Positions 1 to 7,613 of a stretch of 9,720 bases of DNA are shown here, piece by piece. How positions within the stretch are numbered: the stretch's first letter is position 1; the number at the start of each line of letters is the position of its first letter. The DNA lies in contig JAJFHW010000312.1 of the NCBI GenBank assembly GCA_021775385.1, positions 1-9,720 on the forward strand, written 5' to 3'. The stretch is from Hyphomicrobiales bacterium (GTDB lineage: Bacteria; Pseudomonadota; Alphaproteobacteria; Rhizobiales; HXMU1428-3). The position numbers and the translations under genes were made by a program. The notes under the pieces are model-generated. The model had not been told where the DNA came from and did not search any database. It saw nothing but the letters and a program-made list of their open reading frames with translations.

Positions 1-4
1 ACTA

Positions 5-48
5 GGCGCCGGACGCCAAAGGCGTCATGTACGCGCTCTAAAGAGCGC
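5..48. repeat. Two tandem GC-rich stem-loops
   Basis: Two perfect short hairpins stand side by side. The first is GACGCC (12-17), loop AAA, GGCGTC (21-26). The second is GCGCTC (33-38), loop TAAA, GAGCGC (43-48). They lie about 70 bp beyond the stop codon of the minus-strand RND gene and are much richer in G+C than the surrounding DNA. A clean T-tract follows neither hairpin on the minus strand; on the plus strand the second is followed by a loose pyrimidine run (TTCCTTCTTC). They could be terminators for the efflux operon or for a plus-strand gene left of the window, or copies of a dispersed palindromic repeat. The sequence does not decide between these. Confidence 0.45.
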
Positions 49-118
49 TTCCTTCTTCGGATATATAGATTTTGGTTTGTTCTCTGTTAAGAGCAATCGC
101 GTTCAGTATGAACGAAAA

Positions 119-3100
119 TTATTCAGCTGGTTGGGGTGGGTTGTTTTTTGTGCCTATTGCTATGTACCATTTCGCGATCTTGCCGATGTCGCCGCCGATG
201 CCAACGATGACGGGAACAAGCACCAGCACGAGAATAGTTGCAGCAGCTAAACCGAAAACCATGGTGATGGCCATTGGCATCAGGAACTGAGCTTGACGGC
301 TTGTTTCAAACAACAGCGGTAATAACCCACCAATGGTTGTTAACGAGGTAAGCAGCACAGCACGCAAACGATCCTGACTTGCACCAATGGCGGCTTCGTG
401 AAGAACTTCTCCTCGATCAAGTCTGTTTTTCACTTCTGTTACCAGAATGATGGAATCATTCACTAAAATACCTGACAAACCAAGCAGACCAATGAAAGAC
501 AAAATCGTAAGCGCTGTTCCCATGACCATATGCCCTAGGATCGCACCCACTGCACCAAATGGTATGATGACCATCACAGCTAATGGTTTGGCGTAGCTTT
601 CAAATACCCAGGCTAGAATGATGTATATAAGCACTAGAGCTAAGAGCGCCCCTAAACGAAGGTCAGCAAAGCTTTTGGCCTGATCTTCAGCACGACCAGC
701 TAGACTATAAGTAACACCATATTTTTCTTCGACTTTTGGTAAGGCTTCGATTTGTAATTGTTCGATGACTGTTGTGACTTCTGTTACCTTAGGATCGATA
801 TCTCCTGTAACCGATACTGTGCGAGAGCCGTCTCTTCTTTGGATGACAGAAAAACCTGGCTTTTCTCGAAGCGTTACCACTTCAGATAGAGGAACCCGTT
901 GGTTATCAGGAGTGAGGAGATATATAGAGCGCAGTGCTTCAATGCCGTTTAGGTCATGTTTTCGCTTCACACGCACTGTTATTTCTTCGTCTCCCCTTGC
1001 AAAGCGGGTGGCGATAGCGCCTTCAAAACTATTCCTTATTTGTGTCCCAACAGATTGTGACGTGAGGCCAAGCGAGGTTCCTCTGGGCGTTACTTCAATG
1101 ATCCATTCTGGTTTGCCATACGGCAAATCATCATCAACATTCGAGACGCCACTGACACCACCAAGTGCCAGTTTTAAATCTTCTGCGGCTTTTTTCAAAA
1201 CCGAGACACCTGCCCCTATCAAACGGATGTCAATATCTGCACCTGGGGGACCTGACCGCTTTCCACCAATAGCAAATGCTTCAATGGCGGGAAGTTTTGG
1301 TATAGTTTTCCGCCATTCTTTAATAAACGCACGTGTGCGTATTGTGCGAGCTTCACTGGGTGTTAAGTTTACGGTTACTTCAGCGAGATTGTCTCCCTGC
1401 GCCCGCCCTGCTTGTCCTTGCAACCCATAAACGGCTACAATTAGTTTTTCATCTTTACCCTTGGTAAGCTTTGCTTCTACCGTGTTTAAATTCTCTTCAA
1501 TCAGTTTAAGGATTTTAACTTGCTCATTATTCGGTGTACCAGGTACGAAATTTATTTTCGCTGTCACTTTTTCAGCTTCTGGTGACGGAAAGAATTGAAA
1601 GCCTACGCGGCCACCAGCAATTAAACCCATTGATATAATCAATGTTAAAACTGTGAGTGCTAAAAAGCTATAGCGCCAATCATAGCAGATTTCCACAAAC
1701 CGTCTGTATGGCCCATCTCTAAACGCATCTAAACCATCGTCAAAAGTTGCACGAAAGCGCCCTCGTTCTTCCATATCACCAGACGTGGCTGCGTGACGCA
1801 AGTGACCAGGGAGAATTAAAAAACATTCAACGATACTTGCTATAAGCACTGCCATCACCACAAGTGGTATCGCTGACATAAAATCGCCGAGACGGCCTTG
1901 AATAAGAAAAATTGGGAAGAAAGCTGCCATGGTAGTTAGCGTGGCTGCCATAACGGGTTTGAGCATGCGCAACGCGCCTTGCTCTGCTGCTTGCCTTGAG
2001 CCAATACCCATCGATTGCCTTGTGGCTGTGTCTTCTGCGACCACAATTGCATCGTCAACAATGATGCCAATCATCATGATGAGAGCAAACATTGAGATCA
2101 TATTGATGGTTTGACCTGAAACCCACATAACCAGAACCGTTGCCATAAGTGCCACGGGAATACCAGCAGCTACCCAAAAGGCAATCCGCCAATTTAGGAA
2201 GATAAAGAGGATGATTAAAACCAGGGCTAACCCTTGTAAGCCGTTTTCAATCAAGATGCCTAAACGTTGCTTCACACTTTCGCCGCGCACGTCGTATACC
2301 GCCAGTTTTAAGCTTGGAGGTAAGGTCGGTTTTATTTTTTCAACGTAGGCATAAAAGCTTTCCATCGTTTTGAGTGTGTTCGAAGACAATGCTCGTTTGA
2401 TGGACAATTGAATGGCGCGGTTGCCAGAAATGATGCCTGTTTTTCCATCTTTATCAAACTGTGTATGTATGGTGGCGATGTCTTTTAAAAATATTTTTTC
2501 GCCGCTTGAAAGGGAGATAATTTCAATCTTAGAAAGCTCTTCGGGCGTGCGGCGCTCTGCTAAGGCGCGCAACTGTATTTCTAATCCGCCATCTACCGTA
2601 CCAGCGGGGAGGTCTCTTGTCTCGAGGCGGATACGTTCTGCAATTGTGCTGAGGCTTAAATTTAGCCGGCGCAGTTCTTCTTCATTAATTTCAATCCAGA
2701 TTTCTTCATCTCGAACGCCGCTTAAACTCACACGGTCAATTCCATTATTGAGCAGGCCGTCTCTTATTTGTTTTGCATAAGCCTTTACGGTCTCTTCTGA
2801 AAAAGGGCCTGAGATGGCTAGTTTTGCGACGTTTTCATAAAATGCCACGCGGTTGATGATCGGCTCTTCACTATCTTCAGGCAGAGTTGTAACGCCTGAG
2901 ATCGCTTGCTCCACATCTGACTGCGCTTTTTGCATATCTGCATTGGCGTAGAATTCAAGAGAGATTGTCCCGACGCCTTCGCGTGCGTATGAGTTAACCT
3001 CTTCAACATCATCGAGAAAGCGAAGCTCGGGTTCTAAACTATCGAGAATATTTTTTTCTACATCTTCGGCACTAGCACCTGGCCAATGAACTGAAACATT

Positions 3101-3301
3101 AATAACCGGGACTTCGACGGAGGGGAAGAACTGAACATTAATTTTTGAAATCGCATAAAGCCCCATCAGTACCATGATGGCCATTAGTAGATTTGCTGCT
3201 GTAGAATGACGGACAAAAATGCTAACCAGGTTTGTTTTATTTGATTGTGGCTGGTCTGCTTTTTGTGCAGCCGCCTCTGCGTTTGGTTTATTACTTGCCA
3301 T
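119..3301 (-). CDS. RND-family efflux transporter, inner-membrane permease subunit
   Basis: This 1060-residue protein is full length for an AcrB/HAE-type RND pump, a proton-driven exporter that forms the inner-membrane part of a tripartite complex. It begins with a short polar N-terminal stretch, then TM1 (about residues 36-54) and the FFPSVEVPVINV region typical of the family. A large periplasmic loop follows, then a block of membrane segments at about 347-500. A second TM-loop-TM half starts near residue 545, and the last helices end near 1037. TM4 carries the GIIVDDAIVVAE motif; D416 and D417 match the proton-relay aspartates of AcrB (D407/D408). At the AcrB K940 position in TM10 the protein has N948-D949, so the relay is not AcrB-like in full, as in many non-AcrB RND branches. 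The start lies 3 bp after the membrane fusion gene stop, with AAAGG about 10 bp upstream. Substrate is unknown; drugs, lipids or other hydrophobic compounds are possible. Confidence 0.93.
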   Translation of the reverse strand: MASNKPNAEAAAQKADQPQSNKTNLVSIFVRHSTAANLLMAIMVLMGLYAISKINVQFFPSVEVPVINVSVHWPGASAEDVEKNILDSLEPELRFLDDVEEVNSYAREGVGTISLEFYANADMQKAQSDVEQAISGVTTLPEDSEEPIINRVAFYENVAKLAISGPFSEETVKAYAKQIRDGLLNNGIDRVSLSGVRDEEIWIEINEEELRRLNLSLSTIAERIRLETRDLPAGTVDGGLEIQLRALAERRTPEELSKIEIISLSSGEKIFLKDIATIHTQFDKDGKTGIISGNRAIQLSIKRALSSNTLKTMESFYAYVEKIKPTLPPSLKLAVYDVRGESVKQRLGILIENGLQGLALVLIILFIFLNWRIAFWVAAGIPVALMATVLVMWVSGQTINMISMFALIMMIGIIVDDAIVVAEDTATRQSMGIGSRQAAEQGALRMLKPVMAATLTTMAAFFPIFLIQGRLGDFMSAIPLVVMAVLIASIVECFLILPGHLRHAATSGDMEERGRFRATFDDGLDAFRDGPYRRFVEICYDWRYSFLALTVLTLIISMGLIAGGRVGFQFFPSPEAEKVTAKINFVPGTPNNEQVKILKLIEENLNTVEAKLTKGKDEKLIVAVYGLQGQAGRAQGDNLAEVTVNLTPSEARTIRTRAFIKEWRKTIPKLPAIEAFAIGGKRSGPPGADIDIRLIGAGVSVLKKAAEDLKLALGGVSGVSNVDDDLPYGKPEWIIEVTPRGTSLGLTSQSVGTQIRNSFEGAIATRFARGDEEITVRVKRKHDLNGIEALRSIYLLTPDNQRVPLSEVVTLREKPGFSVIQRRDGSRTVSVTGDIDPKVTEVTTVIEQLQIEALPKVEEKYGVTYSLAGRAEDQAKSFADLRLGALLALVLIYIILAWVFESYAKPLAVMVIIPFGAVGAILGHMVMGTALTILSFIGLLGLSGILVNDSIILVTEVKNRLDRGEVLHEAAIGASQDRLRAVLLTSLTTIGGLLPLLFETSRQAQFLMPMAITMVFGLAAATILVLVLVPVIVGIGGDIGKIAKWYIAIGTKNNPPQPAE

Positions 3302-3304
3302 GGC

Positions 3305-4756
3305 TTACAAACCTTTTGCAGACGGTGCTTTTTTAGTGTCATGTTGACTTAAAGCTTTATTACCGTTCAAAGATTTATTTTTAGATGACCGTACCTTCAC
3401 CTTAACACCTTCACCAGCCAGAGTTAGTCTAGTTGTGAGAATTTCACTTCCCTTTGGTAAATTAACTTTCACCAATGTGTCACTACCTGAAGCGCCCACA
3501 ATTTCGACTGTGCGTTCCGTTAAACGCTCATTTTTAATCAGATAAATTTTATTGCCGTTATAAATTGCTGTTTGCGGTAAGCGAATAACATTTTTGAATT
3601 CTCTGTCGTCCAGCGTCACCTCCACAAAAGCACCAGAGCGCAATGGCACAGGTGAAAAAGGATTTTCAACCAGACCATAAACCTCAACGCCACCGCTTTG
3701 TGAGGTGATTACGGCGGCAGTTCTGTCGATGGTTGCTTTGTAAAGAATAGGTGTTTCACCAACTCTCCAGCTTACATTTACTTTTCGCCCATTTAGCTGT
3801 TTTTCGTGGGCTAGAATCCGACCATATTGGGCGTTTGTTAATGTGAAACGAACATCGATTTTATTTTGATCGATTAAAGTTACAACGCTGTCATTCACAC
3901 TCATGGTACGCCCAATTTCTGCGTTGACCGAACTTACATATGCATCGAATGGTGCGATGAGCTGTGTTTCTTCTAACCGGCGCTTAGCCTGAGTTACTTT
4001 CCAAGTCAGTCTGTCTACCACTGCAACTTGTTGCGCTTGACGGGCGCGCTGTAAGTCTAAGTTCACTTTACTCATTGCAACGGCTTGGCGACGCTGTGAT
4101 AGGACCACATTTCTATCATCAGCAAGTTTTTTTGTAACTGTGCCACGTTTTGATAATGCCTGTGCGCGCTTGAAATCTTTTTCACCCAACGTGAGTTGAA
4201 CTTTGGCGTATTTTAAATTTTCCTGCTCTAAAGACATGCTTGCTTGCATCTCACTTTTGCGAGCAACGGCTTCAGCTAAATTTGCTTTTGCTTCCTGCAA
4301 GGCACCTTTGTAGTCAAAATCATCAATTTTAAGAAGGAGCTCACCTTTTTTTATTAAGGCTCCCTCTTTTAAGCCGGCGCCTACTTCTATGATTTTCCCT
4401 GAAACCAATGCTCTTAAGTCTACACGGCGATTTGCAACAGTTGTTCCATATAACTTTAATTTTGGGGTGTGGCTTTTGGCAATAGCTTTGATGCTATCAA
4501 CTGGCCAGGTTTTTTCAACGATTTGAGGTTTTTTTGGTTTTGGCTTCGAAGCTTTTAGATAGCTGTATCCTGAGAAAGCCACAAACAGAATGATGAGTGG
4601 AACGATGGCTTTTACCAACGCTAGAAAAAATGAATTCTTATGAGCTTTCAATTCTTGGCCTTTAGAAACCTGATCATCAGAAGCAAGCTCAATCGTTGCC
4701 TTTTCAGCCTCGTTTGTTGTTTCGCTATTTTGGTGTCTCTGATCCATCAGATTCAT
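3305..4756 (-). CDS. RND efflux membrane fusion (periplasmic adaptor) protein, HlyD/AcrA-like
   Basis: This 483-residue adaptor would link the RND pump to an outer-membrane channel. A polar cytoplasmic N-terminus is followed by one membrane anchor at about residues 43-66, so it is anchored by a transmembrane helix and not by a lipobox. The first half of a lipoyl/barrel-sandwich domain lies near 105-147 (VSGKIIEVGAGLKEGALIKKGELLLKI in outline). A long charged alpha-helical hairpin spans about 150-262, and the second lipoyl half is near 263-297 (LIAPFDAYVSSVNAEIG). Beta-barrel and membrane-proximal domains reach about residue 455. The end is a Lys/Ser-rich tail. The gene is the first of a two-gene operon with the RND permease (3 bp gap, same strand). 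The start at 4756 was kept because it has GAG 5 bp and GGAAAG about 12 bp upstream; an ATG three codons later is possible. Confidence 0.92.
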   Translation of the reverse strand: MNLMDQRHQNSETTNEAEKATIELASDDQVSKGQELKAHKNSFFLALVKAIVPLIILFVAFSGYSYLKASKPKPKKPQIVEKTWPVDSIKAIAKSHTPKLKLYGTTVANRRVDLRALVSGKIIEVGAGLKEGALIKKGELLLKIDDFDYKGALQEAKANLAEAVARKSEMQASMSLEQENLKYAKVQLTLGEKDFKRAQALSKRGTVTKKLADDRNVVLSQRRQAVAMSKVNLDLQRARQAQQVAVVDRLTWKVTQAKRRLEETQLIAPFDAYVSSVNAEIGRTMSVNDSVVTLIDQNKIDVRFTLTNAQYGRILAHEKQLNGRKVNVSWRVGETPILYKATIDRTAAVITSQSGGVEVYGLVENPFSPVPLRSGAFVEVTLDDREFKNVIRLPQTAIYNGNKIYLIKNERLTERTVEIVGASGSDTLVKVNLPKGSEILTTRLTLAGEGVKVKVRSSKNKSLNGNKALSQHDTKKAPSAKGL

Positions 4757-4809
4757 TTAAACTCGCTACTTTCCATCTTTCGCACACAATGTTTCTTAAA
4801 TTTATAAAC

Positions 4810-4819
4810 TTCTTAAGAA
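4810..4819. promoter_or_regulatory. Palindrome TTCTTAAGAA upstream of the efflux operon
   Basis: A perfect 10-bp palindrome sits 54 bp upstream of the membrane fusion protein start, in the divergent region between the efflux operon and argE. A related GTTTCTTAA lies just beside it (4791-4799). It resembles the TCTTAGAA/TTCTAAGA arms in the leader of the MarR-family gene, so it could be an operator for that regulator. This is inference from similarity of short AT-rich sequences only. Confidence 0.25.
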
Positions 4820-4927
4820 CCCATTACTAAAAAGAGAGTATGGCATGTATTCCTCAATATATTACGAAGGATAAGGGGAAACTCCGTCTAAATTTAGGAA
4901 AATTTCTCTTTTTTCTAACTCATTCAT

Positions 4928-4936
4928 TGTTATAAA
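4928..4936 (+). promoter_or_regulatory. Extended -10 promoter element for argE (candidate)
   Basis: TGT followed by TATAAA forms a TGn-extended -10 box, with transcription expected to start near 4943. No good -35 is seen at 16-18 bp, which is acceptable for an extended -10 promoter. It would give a leader of about 114 nt before the preferred argE start at 5057. Confidence 0.35.
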
Positions 4937-4955
4937 TCTTATCTTAACCAAGATG

Positions 4956-4978
4956 AACGGCAAATGACGGCCGTTTTT
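4956..4978 (+). terminator. Short leader hairpin with T-tract before argE
   Basis: AACGGC (4956-4961) can pair with GCCGTT (4970-4975) around an 8-nt loop, and five T residues (4974-4978) run from the stem end. This has the shape of a weak intrinsic terminator or attenuator just after the candidate promoter. The alternative argE ATG at 4964 lies in its loop. The stem is only 6 bp, so it may have no function. Confidence 0.25.
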
Positions 4979-5056
4979 AGATTAATTCTATCAAACATAT
5001 GTGATTATAAAGACTTTGTAATTTCATACAGCCAAGCATATGAGGACATTAAATTT

Positions 5057-6220
5057 ATGGTAAATATAAATGATCATCTTGACAGGGCAGAAGAGATTCT
5101 AGCTCAACTCGTTCATTTTGATACCACCTCTCATAAAACCAACCTTCCGTTGATTGCTTACATTGAAGAGATCTTAAAAAGCGCCGCGGTTCCCTATTCA
5201 CTTGTTCCGAATGATGATGGCGACAAAGCCTCTCTATTTGCAACTATTGGACCTGAGGGACCTTTTGGAATTGGGCTTTCCGGCCATACAGACGTTGTGC
5301 CCGTAGAGGGGCAAGAGTGGCATACTGACCCTTTCACACTTATGGAAAAGGGAGACAAACTTTTTGGCCGGGGCACTACAGACATGAAGGGTTTTTTAGC
5401 CTGTATGCTGGCGGCGCTTCCTCTTTTTCAAACAGCTCCCCTAAAACAACCGATTTATCTCATTTTTTCTTATGATGAAGAAGTTGGCTGCACGGGTGTG
5501 CGGCCTTTGATCAATAAGTTAGGCGATGACCTTCCTATGCCGTCTTTGGTTTTGGTGGGCGAGCCTTCTAACTGCCAGGTTGTTGAAGCCCATAAAAGCA
5601 TCACGAGTTATATAACACGGGTTATAGGGCATGAAGCACATTCTAGTCTTTTACATCAAGGTGTTAGCGCCATTGAGATTGCTGCAAAATTAATCAACCA
5701 CCTGAATGAAGCACAACAGAAACTGCAATCTACGCAAAATGATGGTCGTTTTGATCCTCCCTATTCGACAGTCCATGTTGGGCGAATTGAAGGGGGCACG
5801 GCTCGTAATATCGTTGCTAAGGATTGTGAATTTTTATGGGAAGTCCGCGCACTTCCTAATTTTGATGGTTCAGAGATTGCCCAAACTATGATGACATTTG
5901 CTCAAGGTGAGCTGCTTCCCTCTATGAAAACGATCTCAAGTGAAACAGACATAATCACAGATCAAATTACATCAGTTCCCGGATTGGCCTCTTCTCCCTC
6001 TGCTGTTAGCTTAGGGATGAAGCTTGCAAACCAGAATGAAAGCTTTGTCGTTTCCTATGGGACCGAGGCTGGTTTGTTTGAAGATCAGGGGGCAGCTAGT
6101 GTGATTTGTGGACCGGGAAGTATTGAACAAGCACACAAACCAAATGAGTATATTGAACGTAGTGAGCTGGTGAAATGCCTTACTCTACTTGGCCGTGTCG
6201 CAGAGCACCAAAGCAGCTAA
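5057..6220 (+). CDS. argE: Acetylornithine deacetylase (M20 metallopeptidase family)
   Basis: The 387-residue product fits ArgE, which removes the acetyl group from N2-acetylornithine to give ornithine in arginine synthesis, in the cytoplasm. The M20 di-metal site is complete. H77 and D79 lie in SGHTDVVP, bridging D109 in GRGTTDMKG, general base E141 and ligand E142 in YDEEVG, E169 in VGEPS, and H360 in AHKPNE. The dimerisation domain lies around residues 175-290, with GHEAHSS at 191-197. The start at 5057 (MVNINDHLDRAEEIL) was chosen because the length then matches the family and GAGG lies 11 bp upstream; an in-frame ATG at 4964 would add 31 unrelated residues. M20 enzymes are hard to separate by eye, so succinyl-diaminopimelate desuccinylase (DapE) or another amidohydrolase is possible, but the overall pattern favours ArgE. 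The gene appears to stand alone. Confidence 0.85.
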   Translation: MVNINDHLDRAEEILAQLVHFDTTSHKTNLPLIAYIEEILKSAAVPYSLVPNDDGDKASLFATIGPEGPFGIGLSGHTDVVPVEGQEWHTDPFTLMEKGDKLFGRGTTDMKGFLACMLAALPLFQTAPLKQPIYLIFSYDEEVGCTGVRPLINKLGDDLPMPSLVLVGEPSNCQVVEAHKSITSYITRVIGHEAHSSLLHQGVSAIEIAAKLINHLNEAQQKLQSTQNDGRFDPPYSTVHVGRIEGGTARNIVAKDCEFLWEVRALPNFDGSEIAQTMMTFAQGELLPSMKTISSETDIITDQITSVPGLASSPSAVSLGMKLANQNESFVVSYGTEAGLFEDQGAASVICGPGSIEQAHKPNEYIERSELVKCLTLLGRVAEHQSS

Positions 6221-6240
6221 CACATTGATATTAAACAGCC

Positions 6241-6269
6241 CTATACTTGACTAGTATTGTCAAGTATAG
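6241..6269. promoter_or_regulatory. Perfect 11-bp inverted repeat, likely operator upstream of marR
   Basis: CTATACTTGAC (6241-6251) and GTCAAGTATAG (6259-6269) are exact reverse complements around a 7-bp centre. The repeat lies 20 bp after the argE stop and 22 bp upstream of the candidate marR -35. No T-tract follows on either strand, so an intrinsic terminator is unlikely. A dimeric regulator site is the better reading, perhaps for autoregulation by the MarR-family protein. Confidence 0.5.
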
Positions 6270-6291
6270 AGAAAATTTCTGTACAAAACCA

Positions 6292-6320
6292 TTTTCAGGA
6301 CTTAAGACGGAGAGTATAAT
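6292..6320 (+). promoter_or_regulatory. Sigma-70-type promoter for the marR-nucleotidase pair
   Basis: TTTTCA (6292-6297), a 17-bp spacer and a perfect TATAAT (6315-6320) form a plausible promoter, with transcription starting near 6327. It leaves a leader of about 75 nt before the ATG at 6401. Confidence 0.5.
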
Positions 6321-6364
6321 TCTTAGAATTCCTCTAAGTTATTTAAACTTAGTTTCTTCTAAGA
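6321..6364 (+). repeat. Nested inverted repeats in the marR leader
   Basis: Outer arms TCTTAGAA (6321-6328) and TTCTAAGA (6357-6364) enclose inner arms CTAAGTT (6334-6340) and AACTTAG (6346-6352). All four contain CTTAG or its complement CTAAG. As DNA this could be a cluster of operator half-sites just downstream of the promoter; as RNA it could fold into a two-part AT-rich hairpin. Confidence 0.45.
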
Positions 6365-6400
6365 TTAGTATCTGACGATTTTAAAGTTTAGGTTTGTAAA

Positions 6401-6952
6401 ATGATTTATATGAGTGAGCCCGTTGAAGGGGTATCTCCTTCAAAGCCACATAACCTTAAAGCCCAACTCTTTAGCGCTTCGCGCTGGATGGCTCAATCTT
6501 GCTCGAATATGATGTCTGGACTTGGTTATCAAATGCTTGAGGCCCAAGATTATGCGCTGATTACTGTTCTTGATAATGGCCATATTACCATCGAAGATTT
6601 ATCACGCCGATTATCTTGGGAAATTGCCCAGACCAATGACAAAGCTAATCATCTTGAAACACTTGGCTTTATTAAAATTGTTCGTGACGCTGAAAAAGAC
6701 AATCAAAAGCAGATTGCCTTTACAGATGCTGGTTGGCAGCTTATCAATGACCTATCGAATGTGGTCACTCAGGTAGAGCTTGTTTTAAGCCAACGAATTG
6801 GTATCTCTGATGTGAATAATATTCGGAGTATTTTTTCGACAAACTGGGGCCCTTCTTTGAAGGAAAGTGATTTATTTCATAATGAACAAGACCTCACTGG
6901 AAAAGGCCTCAATGAGCACAATGACAAACTCCATTCAGAATTGGATCTTTGA
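6401..6952 (+). CDS. MarR-family winged helix-turn-helix transcriptional regulator
   Basis: The 183-residue protein has a MarR-like layout. A helical N-terminal dimerisation segment is followed by a winged helix at about residues 47-115: ALITVLDNGHITIEDLSRRL, then a recognition helix with TNDKANHLETLGFI. The wing runs through RDAEKDNQKQIAFTDAGWQLI, close to the family pattern of a charged wing followed by (L/F)T..G. The C-terminal helix (about 115-150) completes the dimer interface, and an extra polar tail of about 30 residues follows. The start at 6401 has AGG 8 bp upstream; a start at 6410 (MSEPVEG) is possible but less well placed. It overlaps the next gene by 41 bp, so the two are probably co-transcribed. 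Ligand and targets are not shown. The inverted repeats upstream suggest self-regulation, and the nearby RND operon is a possible target because MarR proteins often control efflux. Confidence 0.8.
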   Translation: MIYMSEPVEGVSPSKPHNLKAQLFSASRWMAQSCSNMMSGLGYQMLEAQDYALITVLDNGHITIEDLSRRLSWEIAQTNDKANHLETLGFIKIVRDAEKDNQKQIAFTDAGWQLINDLSNVVTQVELVLSQRIGISDVNNIRSIFSTNWGPSLKESDLFHNEQDLTGKGLNEHNDKLHSELDL

Positions 6953-7613
6953 TCTGGATAATACACTCTATCCGGCTGAGTGTAATTTGTTTGCCCAAAT
7001 TGATGAACGAATGGGAAGTTTTATAGCCGAGCTACTTGATGTTGATCGTATTGCTGCTCGTAAAGTTCAAAAAGATTATTACTATCGCTATGGCACAACG
7101 CTGAATGGATTAATGAGAGAGCACCAACTTGATCCTCACATTTATTTAGATTATGTGCATGATATTGACCATTCAGTTTTGCCTGAATTGCCTGAGTTAA
7201 ACAGCGCTTTAACTGCATTACCTGGTCGTAAATTTATTTTCACAAATGGCTCCGCAGCGCACGGTGAAAATGTGGCGAGCGCGCTTGGCATTCTAGATGT
7301 ATTTGACGGTATATTTGATATTGCCGCAGCTGACTTCACACCCAAGCCCAATAAACCAGCCTATGATCAATTTTTAAGTCACCACAATGTTTCACCGCAA
7401 AATTCGATCATGTTTGAAGACTTGCATCCAAATTTAAAAGTCCCTCATGACCTTGGCATGGCGACCGTATTGGTACACTCAAGTTATGAGGACCACCCTG
7501 CACAAAAAGAACGTCTCAGTTGGGATGATTTGCCTGACTATATTCATCATGAAACAAATGATTTAGTTGATTTCCTGAATTCAGAAAATTTAAAATCAGC
7601 TCAACTTCTTTAG
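6912..7613 (+). CDS. Pyrimidine 5'-nucleotidase, HAD superfamily
   Basis: The 233-residue product carries all four HAD motifs. Motif I is FDLDNTLYP, with nucleophile D14 and acid/base D16. Motif II is FTNGS (T111). Motif III is K148 in PKPNKPAY. Motif IV is FEDLHPNLKVPHDLGM (E169, D170). The LYP after motif I and the NLKVPH segment after motif IV are typical of the SDT1/pyrimidine 5'-nucleotidase subfamily, cytoplasmic enzymes that release phosphate from UMP, CMP or related nucleotides. The helical cap lies at about 22-100. The start at 6912 was chosen because GGAAAAGG lies just upstream and the core motif begins soon after. The frame is open back to 6867 and an ATG at 6921 is also possible. 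The gene starts inside the last 41 bp of the MarR-family gene in another frame, which suggests coupled translation. The exact substrate cannot be told from sequence. Confidence 0.86.
   Translation: MSTMTNSIQNWIFDLDNTLYPAECNLFAQIDERMGSFIAELLDVDRIAARKVQKDYYYRYGTTLNGLMREHQLDPHIYLDYVHDIDHSVLPELPELNSALTALPGRKFIFTNGSAAHGENVASALGILDVFDGIFDIAAADFTPKPNKPAYDQFLSHHNVSPQNSIMFEDLHPNLKVPHDLGMATVLVHSSYEDHPAQKERLSWDDLPDYIHHETNDLVDFLNSENLKSAQLL

Larger units (their letters stand above)
4757..5056. other. Divergent intergenic region, efflux operon / argE
   Basis: This 300-bp AT-rich stretch separates the minus-strand efflux operon from plus-strand argE and must hold promoters for both. Visible items are the TTCTTAAGAA palindrome (4810-4819), a CTAAATTTAG palindrome near 4888, an extended -10 box for argE (4928-4936), and a short hairpin with a T-tract (4956-4978). 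No convincing -35/-10 pair was found for the efflux operon; a TATAAA on the minus strand near 4801-4806 lacks a good -35. The reading frame of argE is open back to an ATG at 4964, but the 31 residues this would add do not look like the family. Confidence 0.6.

Noticed and set aside
765..1430. 221-codon plus-strand open frame
   Set aside because: It lies antisense inside the RND gene, which has clear full-length homology; no domain or RBS is visible.
4964..5056. N-terminal extension of argE from the ATG at 4964
   Set aside because: The 31 residues do not resemble ArgE, the ATG falls in a hairpin loop without a good RBS, and the start at 5057 gives the normal family length.
6241..6269. Intrinsic terminator of argE
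   Set aside because: The stem is AT-rich and followed by AGAGAAAATT, not a T-tract, so an operator is the better explanation.
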